Shown piece by piece: positions 7,579 through 12,349 of a stretch of DNA of 12,349 nt. Source of the DNA: Thiotrichaceae bacterium (GTDB lineage: Bacteria; Pseudomonadota; Gammaproteobacteria; SZUA-229); NCBI GenBank assembly GCA_002746365.1, contig NVWZ01000007.1, forward strand, positions 95,638 through 107,986. Reading direction: 5' to 3'. A program made the position numbers and the translations under genes. The notes under the pieces are model-generated. The model did not search any database. It had not been told where the DNA came from and saw nothing but the letters and a program-made list of their open reading frames with translations. How positions within the stretch are numbered: the first letter of the stretch is position 1; each line of letters opens with the position of its first letter.

Positions 7579-10104
7579 ATGCCTACTTTTATACCCCGTT
7601 CATTACCACATGGCCTGGAAGCCCTAACCGACCTGGCGCTAGACCTGCGCTGGACATGGAGTCATGGCGCTGATGTCCTGTGGAAAATGCTGGATGAGGA
7701 AGGCTGGGAGCGTACAAAAAACCCCTGGATACTTTTACAAAATTTATCTCAGCAACGTCTACAACAACTCGCTGATAATGCACCGTTTTGCCAGGAGCTA
7801 AATCGTTTAACAGAGGAACGTGCCGCTTATCAAACCGAGCAAGGCTGGTATGGCGAAGCGCAAGCAAACTTCGACATCGGTCGGGTGGCTTATTTCAGTA
7901 TGGAATTTGGCCTTGGCGAAGCCCTGCCCATCTACGCAGGTGGTCTTGGTATTCTGGCCGGTGATTACCTCAAGACCGCCAGTGATTTAGGGCTACCCGC
8001 CATCGGTGTCGGCCTGCTCTATCAGGAAGGTTATTTCCGTCAAATGATCGATGCAGACGGCAAGCAACTGGCCATCTACCCTTACAATGAGCCGTCTACC
8101 CTGCCCATTCAACCTGCGAGAATGGCAAGCGGTAAATGGTTACACATACCGCTAAACCTGCCTGGACGAAAATTAATGTTGCGCGTCTGGCAGGTTAATG
8201 TTGGTCGCGTTAAGTTATATCTACTGGACAGCAACGACCCGCTCAATAGTCCACGTGACCGAGGTATTACCAGCAAATTGTATGGCGGTGGTAAAGAACT
8301 GCGTTTTCTACAGGAGATGGTACTGGGCATCGGAGGCTGGCGACTGCTGGAAGCCATTGGCGATAAAATATCAGTGTGCCATTTAAACGAAGGCCATGCT
8401 GCGTTTGTTATTCTGGAACGCGCTCGCCATTGCATGGAGCAGACCAGTCTTTCATTTGATGAAGCCCTTTGGATGACCCGCGCGGGTAACGTCTTTACCA
8501 CACATACGCCGGTCGAAGCCGGTTTCGACACCTTTCCCGCGCAGTTTATCGACAAATATTTTCCCATGTTTCATGATTTTTTAACGCGTACCGGCCTTTC
8601 TCTTCAGCAATTACTGGCATTGGGTCGCAAAAATGCTGACGACAATAACGAAGCCTTTAATATGGCTTATTTAGCTATGCGAGGCTGCGCGCGCAGTAAT
8701 GCGGTCAGTCGGTTACATGGCAAAGTAAGTCAGCATTTGTTCAGCCCATTGTATCCGCATTGGCCAATAGCCGAAGTGCCCGTCAGTCATGTGACCAATG
8801 GTGTCCATGTACCATCATGGGACTCCCCCTGGGCAGATCAACTATGGACAGAAACCTGTGGCAAACAACGCTGGCTGGGCGGCACCGAATCGCTACACCA
8901 TGCTATTGAATCAATTGATGATGCCACCTTATGGAAGTTACGTGCCAATGAACGAGAAGATCTAATTCACTACGCCCGCCAGCGTCTAGCTTTGCAACTG
9001 GGCCAGGTGGGTGCCTCACCAGAGCAGGTAGACAGTGCCGTACAGGTACTCGATCCAAATGCCTTAACCTTAGGTTTTGCACGACGTTTTGCTACCTATA
9101 AACGGCCTAATTTATTGTTGCATGACAAAGCACGGCTGAGCCGAATATTAACGGATAGTAATAAACCCGTGCAATTAATCATTGCAGGCAAAGCGCACCC
9201 CAACGATATTGAAGGCCAACGTATGATTCAAGAATGGATTGCATTCGTCAAACAACCCGATATAAAAGGTCATGTGGTATTTCTGGAAGATTACGATATC
9301 GCACTGGCGCAACATCTAGTACAAGGTATTGATGTGTGGATCAACACCCCTCGTCGCCCCTGGGAGGCCTGCGGGACCAGCGGCATGAAAGTACTGGCTA
9401 ATGGCGGACTTAATTTGTCAGAGCTGGACGGTTGGTGGGCAGAAGCCTGCACTTGCGATGTTGGCTGGTCAATCGGTGATGGCAAGGAACACGGTGGCGA
9501 CCCAGATTGGGACGCTAATGAAACGGAACAACTCTATCAGCGTCTGGAAAATGAAATCATTCCCCTTTTCTATACACGTGATGCACAAGGTCTGCCCCGT
9601 GACTGGTTAACGCTCATCCGTAATAGCATGAAAACACTTGCTCCACAGTTTAGTAGTAACCGTATGGTTAGGGAATATGTCGAACAGTTATACCATCCTG
9701 CTGCAACCGACTATAAAAATCGACACGCTAATCACGCTCAACTGACAAAACAATTGCATCACTGGTACAACGATTTAAGATTACATTGGCATCAGATTCA
9801 CTTTGGTAATATCGATACACAGAAAACCGATGATGGCTGGTCGTTTCAGGTACAGGTGTATCTGGGCGAAATTTTGCCTGATCAGGTACGCGTAGAACTC
9901 TATGCCGAAGGCATTGGAAATGAGCCGCCTCTGGTGATTACATGCCATTGTGAAAAAGAAATAACCGGTGCGATCCATGGTTATTCTTACCTGGCCGATA
10001 TCGAAACGACTCGACCCGCCATTGACTATACTGTGCGAGTTATTCCATATCATGATGAAGCACAGATTCCAGCCGAAGCCAACTTGATTATCTGGCAGCA
10101 CTGA
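7579..10104 (+). CDS. glgP: Alpha-glucan phosphorylase (DUF3417 / GlgP type)
   Basis: Phosphorolyses alpha-1,4-glucan to glucose-1-phosphate, the main glycogen-breakdown step. From this ATG it has 841 residues. An N-terminal DUF3417-like domain (ALDLRWTWSH near residue 25) precedes the GT35 phosphorylase core. Core motifs are AYFSMEFGLGEALPIYAGGLG near residues 99-119, HLNEGHAAF near 270, VTNGVHVPSW near 405, FARRFATYKRPN near 500, and the pyridoxal phosphate site GTSGMK with Lys604. The start is uncertain. An in-frame TTG at 7531 (857 residues) lies 3 bases after AGGA. The ATG at 7579 fits where related proteins begin (MPTF then PRSLP) but has no visible ribosome binding site. A ten-codon out-of-frame reading at 7535-7567 lies between them. 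Likely co-transcribed with ppsA. Confidence 0.94.
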   Translation: MPTFIPRSLPHGLEALTDLALDLRWTWSHGADVLWKMLDEEGWERTKNPWILLQNLSQQRLQQLADNAPFCQELNRLTEERAAYQTEQGWYGEAQANFDIGRVAYFSMEFGLGEALPIYAGGLGILAGDYLKTASDLGLPAIGVGLLYQEGYFRQMIDADGKQLAIYPYNEPSTLPIQPARMASGKWLHIPLNLPGRKLMLRVWQVNVGRVKLYLLDSNDPLNSPRDRGITSKLYGGGKELRFLQEMVLGIGGWRLLEAIGDKISVCHLNEGHAAFVILERARHCMEQTSLSFDEALWMTRAGNVFTTHTPVEAGFDTFPAQFIDKYFPMFHDFLTRTGLSLQQLLALGRKNADDNNEAFNMAYLAMRGCARSNAVSRLHGKVSQHLFSPLYPHWPIAEVPVSHVTNGVHVPSWDSPWADQLWTETCGKQRWLGGTESLHHAIESIDDATLWKLRANEREDLIHYARQRLALQLGQVGASPEQVDSAVQVLDPNALTLGFARRFATYKRPNLLLHDKARLSRILTDSNKPVQLIIAGKAHPNDIEGQRMIQEWIAFVKQPDIKGHVVFLEDYDIALAQHLVQGIDVWINTPRRPWEACGTSGMKVLANGGLNLSELDGWWAEACTCDVGWSIGDGKEHGGDPDWDANETEQLYQRLENEIIPLFYTRDAQGLPRDWLTLIRNSMKTLAPQFSSNRMVREYVEQLYHPAATDYKNRHANHAQLTKQLHHWYNDLRLHWHQIHFGNIDTQKTDDGWSFQVQVYLGEILPDQVRVELYAEGIGNEPPLVITCHCEKEITGAIHGYSYLADIETTRPAIDYTVRVIPYHDEAQIPAEANLIIWQH

Positions 10105-10286
10105 TAATTTCATCTAGCCGGCATATACTTCACTATCGTCATTTATATGACTTGATTTTGCCATCTTTGAATCAACGGATATGTTCGCTACATACATTGC
10201 AATGAAACCGTTAACCAACAGCGACTTTGTACAAAAAGTATAAATAGGACTTTAGGGCACCTCTATTAATTGCTTATGTCCTTACA
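10105..10286. other. Intergenic spacer, convergent ends of glgP and the DedA pseudogene
   Basis: No ORF worth calling. It holds a perfect short palindrome GTCAT-TTAT-ATGAC at 10138-10151 followed by a T-rich stretch (TTGATTTT), which could be a weak rho-independent terminator for ppsA-glgP. A second weak stem (ACTG/CAGT with AAG/CTT flanks) around 10288-10308, followed by ACTTTTTATT on the + strand, falls in the tail of the pseudogene. Neither stem is strong enough for a firm terminator call. Confidence 0.3.
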
Positions 10287-10940
10287 TTAAGACTGCAAAC
10301 GCCAGTCCTTACTTTTTATTGAAAGGTATAAGTGGATGTTTTTTTTACGATAACGCTGATAAGAATAGTGACTTAAATAACGCAGTACCCACAACAACAA
10401 CAAGATAGCCAGAGCAAGTATTTCTACTAACTAAAATGTTTGACTGAGCCATAAATAGGTTAACAGATGGCCTCCCCCTCCTATAGAATAAAACCCATAG
10501 CAATATGGCGGGCAGACCAACCAGAATAAAGCGATTCGTTTTTACTCCGAGTAAGCCAGCAGCACCAGAAATTGCTGGATGTATTAACCAGACAAATCGA
10601 CCTAAAAACAGCGCCAGTAGACCATGTTTATTGATAAGTTCGTGTGCGCGTTTCGCGGTGCGCTGACGATGATTGCTTAATATATGTGGCTGCCACTTGT
10701 GCGCACCAAACCGGCCTAACCAAAAACCCAGCATATCACCAAGAAAAGCACCCAGCACCGCACAGGCAAATAGAGTCCAGAAAGAAGTATTAGATGATGC
10801 GGTCATCGCGCCCAGTAAGGGCAGAAAAAACGTACCGGGAAGAAAAAACCAGTGACAGGCGCTGATTCCATCATCATCAGGATAATCAGGAGAAGCCCTG
10901 CGTACTGCGGGTAATCATTTAAGAGTGCAATAAATTCCAT
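10287..10940 (-). pseudogene. Degraded DedA-family (VTT/SNARE-associated) membrane protein
   Basis: The remains of a roughly 217-residue inner-membrane DedA-type protein; functional members act in lipid (undecaprenyl phosphate or phospholipid) translocation. The ATG at 10940 opens a typical N-terminus (MEFIALLNDY, then MMMESAPVTGFFFP). The reading frame then needs one extra base in the CCGGG run at 10835-10839 to continue as GTFFLPLLGAM. The middle, open as 10345-10806, contains LGDMLGFWLGRFGAHKW and GRFVWLIHPAISGAAGLLGV. A second shift of opposite sign, near the CCCCC run at 10474-10478, returns to the original frame (GGHLLTYLWLSQTF), where a TAG stop at 10431-10433 interrupts. After it the frame continues through a hydrophobic helix (LVEILALAILLLLWVL) and a basic tail to TAA at 10287. 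Net frame is zero over 218 codons. It sits 42 bp downstream of the usp fusion on the same strand. Sequencing error at the two homopolymers is possible, but the TAG would still need explaining. Confidence 0.75.
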
Positions 10941-10982
10941 AACCACAACTCAGCCCCCTGCAACTACAGGTATTACGAATGA

Positions 10983-11804
10983 CTATTGTTTGACTATAAG
11001 TACATCACAGGAGGCTTTATGCAGCACAGAAGTACTCACTGAACCCAGCAGACGTTCCATGCCATGCCGACCATGAGAACCCATAACAATCAGATCACTA
11101 TTTCTCTCGTTCGCCAATGAGATAATCGACCATTTAGGATTGCCCCATTGAGTATCAAATTCAATACCTTCACCCAAATTATTACGTTCGCAAAATTTTT
11201 GCATATGCTCCTGAGCCTGCACCATAAGAAAGTCATTAGGTAAAGGAATAGACACAACCACAGGATCATAAGCTTCATTGTAATAGGCGAAATCTTCGAC
11301 CGCGTGTAATACAAAAAGATTTGCACCTGTCTGCTCAACTATTTGTAGTGCACGTTTCGCAGCCATATCTGAATACACTGAAAAGTCAGTAGGTAACAAT
11401 ATATTTTTATACGACTGTAACGGTTTAGATAATTCACTGGCCTGTGGTTTCTCTCTCAGCCAGTCCCATGCGGCGCCAGACTCACTGTTATCAAAGAATC
11501 GCATTTCAATATGGCTAAAGAAATTCACAAAAGCTATGGCAGCATGCTGCCATGACTTGTCACCAATAATTACAATACGCTTAAAGTCATCGTCGTGCTG
11601 TAACCCAAAACGCAAATCATCCCAGGCCGCTTTCGCTTCCCAACCCTCAAAGTCCTGCAATTCTATATACAGTGATACGCGACCAGTATTACGGATCATC
11701 TCTTCCAACATCGGAAGAAACTGTTTATAGTCAGCATCAGTGAGTTTACCAGTGGCCTTGAATGCAAGGATATCTTTATCGTTTACCGGTAGTATTTCAA
11801 ACAC
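10983..11804 (-). CDS. Fusion protein: SpoIIAA-like domain + universal stress protein domain
   Basis: A 273-residue cytoplasmic protein with two domains. Residues 1-118 match the SpoIIAA-like/STAS-related family (PF11964, DUF3478 type): EILPVNDKDILAFKATGKLTDADY, then IELQDFEGWEAKAAWDDL and GDKSWQ. Residues 132-273 are a UspA domain: NILLPTDFS at the start, FVLHAVEDF, and the C-terminal nucleotide loop GSHGRHGMERLLGS then DVLIVK, so it is probably of the ATP-binding Usp type. The loop spacing is one residue shorter than the textbook G-2x-G-9x-G, a variant I recall as common in proteobacterial Usp proteins. The start is GTG at 11804, because a strong GGAGGA lies exactly 6 bases upstream. A longer in-frame GTG at 11825 would place that ribosome binding site inside the gene. 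The precise role is unknown; a stress or energy-limitation function is inferred from Usp. Confidence 0.9.
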   Translation of the reverse strand: MFEILPVNDKDILAFKATGKLTDADYKQFLPMLEEMIRNTGRVSLYIELQDFEGWEAKAAWDDLRFGLQHDDDFKRIVIIGDKSWQHAAIAFVNFFSHIEMRFFDNSESGAAWDWLREKPQASELSKPLQSYKNILLPTDFSVYSDMAAKRALQIVEQTGANLFVLHAVEDFAYYNEAYDPVVVSIPLPNDFLMVQAQEHMQKFCERNNLGEGIEFDTQWGNPKWSIISLANERNSDLIVMGSHGRHGMERLLGSVSTSVLHKASCDVLIVKQ

Positions 11805-11810
11805 TGAAAT

Positions 11811-11816
11811 TCCTCC
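11811..11816 (-). promoter_or_regulatory. Ribosome binding site that fixes the usp-fusion start
   Basis: GGAGGA on the minus strand, 6 bases before the GTG at 11804. It is the best Shine-Dalgarno match in the window and decides for the shorter 273-residue product. Confidence 0.8.
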
Positions 11817-11872
11817 ATATATCACAAATAATTAACGAAGGTTTACAGTAACTCTCCCTGCCAAAGTACGCT

Positions 11873-11886
11873 GTCACCTGAGTGAC
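11873..11886. promoter_or_regulatory. Putative operator, perfect palindrome upstream of the usp fusion
   Basis: GTCAC-CTGA-GTGAC is a perfect 5-4-5 inverted repeat. Its centre is about 75 bp before the GTG start of the usp fusion. Thirteen contiguous bases (CTGTCACCTGAGT) recur exactly at 12230-12242. The 5-4-5 geometry is that of CRP/FNR-family sites, but the arm sequence is not the FNR TTGAT or the CRP TGTGA. The regulator is unknown. Confidence 0.5.
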
Positions 11887-11951
11887 TCTTGAGCCTGTTT
11901 TAAACAGTATCAGCATCGCGTCGAAAGGCTTACATATACCAATTATTTCTT

Positions 11952-11990
11952 AGCAAAAAATCCAAGCTGCTTTTAGCAGGTTTTTTTGCT
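11952..11990. terminator. Bidirectional terminator-like hairpin
   Basis: Outer arms AGCAAAAAA (11952-11960) and TTTTTTTGCT (11981-11990) enclose an inner stem CTGC-TTTTA-GCAG (11967-11979). On the + strand the stem runs into seven T; on the minus strand it is followed, after a few bases, by six T. It is therefore terminator-like in both directions. It lies between two divergent genes, where neither flanking gene needs a terminator, so an unannotated transcript may end here. Confidence 0.55.
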
Positions 11991-12231
11991 TTCTGTATGA
12001 TGTATTTAATCAGTCATAAACAATCAGGCTTTGCTTCGTTATATCAACGTCTACCACCTGACCTTTATCATGAGCGAGATCCCTCGTTCATTCAGTACTG
12101 GCAAATCATTATTTTTAGCTAAAGGACACAAGCAATTAATGCGTTTTTGCGAGTAGAAACCCGATTTAACTGCACTGAATTATCACTACAAAATCATAGT
12201 ATTAAGAGTATACGAACTTAGTACTTTAGCT

Positions 12232-12245
12232 GTCACCTGAGTTAC
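12232..12245. promoter_or_regulatory. Putative operator upstream of the gene at 12307
   Basis: GTCAC-CTGA-GTTAC differs from the perfect palindrome by one base. Its centre is about 68 bp before the ATG at 12307. A TATATT at 12268-12273 lies where a -10 box would be if the site were centred near -41.5, the usual position for a class II activator. No good -35 hexamer is present. Confidence 0.45.
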
Positions 12246-12306
12246 ATCAGGATTCAGATAATTATATTATATTTAGCCAAGCTCATATATTAGCCTGGAG
12301 TGGGGC

Positions 12307-12349
12307 ATGATTCAAAATACTGATGATTATAAGCAGCAGAATGTTAGTG
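12307..12349 (+). CDS. Start of an unidentified gene, cut by the window end
   Basis: ATG at 12307 opens a frame that stays open for 14 codons (MIQNTDDYKQQNVS) to the end of the window. A GGAG ribosome binding site ends 6 bases upstream, and a TATATT -10-like box and the palindromic element lie in front, so this is probably a true gene start. Fourteen residues are too few to name a family. Confidence 0.55.
   Translation, partial: MIQNTDDYKQQNVS

Larger units (their letters stand above)
11805..12306. promoter_or_regulatory. Long divergent intergenic region
   Basis: About 500 bp between the usp fusion (leftward) and the gene beginning at 12307 (rightward). It holds two copies of the GTCAC-N4-GTGAC palindrome near its two ends, a perfect inverted repeat CTGTTT-T-AAACAG at 11895-11907, a bidirectional terminator-like structure at 11952-11990 and a short hairpin at 12071-12090. 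No convincing ORF is present; the longest + strand ATG reading noticed in the middle (12070-12156, 28 residues) has no ribosome binding site. Confidence 0.6.

Noticed and set aside
8109-8567. 152-codon minus-strand open frame inside glgP
   Set aside because: It lies entirely within the conserved phosphorylase core on the other strand and its translation is low-complexity and Ser/Arg/Pro-rich, typical of an antisense shadow.
10138-10151. GTCAT-TTAT-ATGAC, a perfect 5-4-5 palindrome that could be a fourth copy of the operator
   Set aside because: No gene starts near it, the spacer and inner arm bases differ, and its place just after glgP with a T-rich flank fits a weak terminator hairpin better.
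10224-10239. ACTTTGTACAAAAAGT, resembling the core of lambda-type recombination sites
   Set aside because: The match is only a short AT-rich palindrome, with no integrase gene, second site or mobile element nearby.
10239-10245. TATAAAT as a + strand -10 box
   Set aside because: No -35 element at suitable spacing and no rightward gene downstream; the next sequence is the tail of a leftward pseudogene.
11895-11907. CTGTTT-T-AAACAG as a LexA (SOS) box
   Set aside because: LexA sites need CTGT-N8-ACAG; here the spacing between CTGT and ACAG is 5.
12071-12090. Hairpin TGAGCGAG-ATCC-CTCGTTCA as a terminator
   Set aside because: The stem is fair (one G-T pair), but no T run follows directly, so it does not meet a rho-independent terminator pattern.
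12070-12156. 28-residue + strand ORF starting MSEIPRSF
   Set aside because: No ribosome binding site, no recognisable domain, and lengths like this are expected by chance.

Overview
The window reads as a chromosomal piece of a gammaproteobacterium-like organism. It has moderate, roughly mid-40s GC by eye, tightly packed genes, a Zwf/Pgl/Gnd operon, bacterial ADP-glucose-type glycogen synthase, and a SpoIIAA-like/Usp stress protein of proteobacterial type. Species or genus cannot be fixed from sequence reading alone. I see no rRNA, tRNA, CRISPR array, insertion sequence or phage gene.

Layout. Bases 1-1452 (+) encode glycogen synthase GlgA. Bases 1449-4825 (-) hold a compact operon transcribed leftwards: a short-form 6-phosphogluconate dehydrogenase, glucose-6-phosphate dehydrogenase, 6-phosphogluconolactonase, then a 67-residue SAP-like protein with four cysteines. 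This last gene overlaps the tail of glgA by 4 bases. A 266-bp divergent intergenic region (4826-5091) separates this operon from a rightward pair, phosphoenolpyruvate synthase (ppsA) and an alpha-glucan phosphorylase (glgP), ending at 10104. From 10287 to 11804 (-) lie a broken DedA-family membrane protein gene and, upstream of it, an intact two-domain protein (SpoIIAA-like + universal stress protein). A 0.5-kb divergent intergenic region (11805-12306) follows, and the first 14 codons of another rightward gene start at 12307.

How the genes fit together. GlgA and GlgP make and break storage glucan. The oxidative pentose phosphate operon oxidises glucose-6-phosphate from that store to ribulose-5-phosphate and reduced cofactor. 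PpsA supplies phosphoenolpyruvate for gluconeogenesis. The window is therefore a carbon-storage and reserve-mobilisation neighbourhood, with a stress-protein locus beside it.

The most interesting non-coding signal is a 14-bp palindrome, GTCAC-N4-GTGAC. It occurs perfectly at 11873-11886, with one mismatch at 12232-12245 and with two at 5007-5020. In each case its centre lies about 68-79 bp upstream of a start codon (usp fusion, the gene at 12307, and ppsA). This suggests a shared operator linking stress and gluconeogenic genes. Other notable items are the multiply lesioned DedA pseudogene, a bidirectional terminator-like structure stranded between two divergent genes (possible small RNA), and a probable NAD-type 6-phosphogluconate dehydrogenase.
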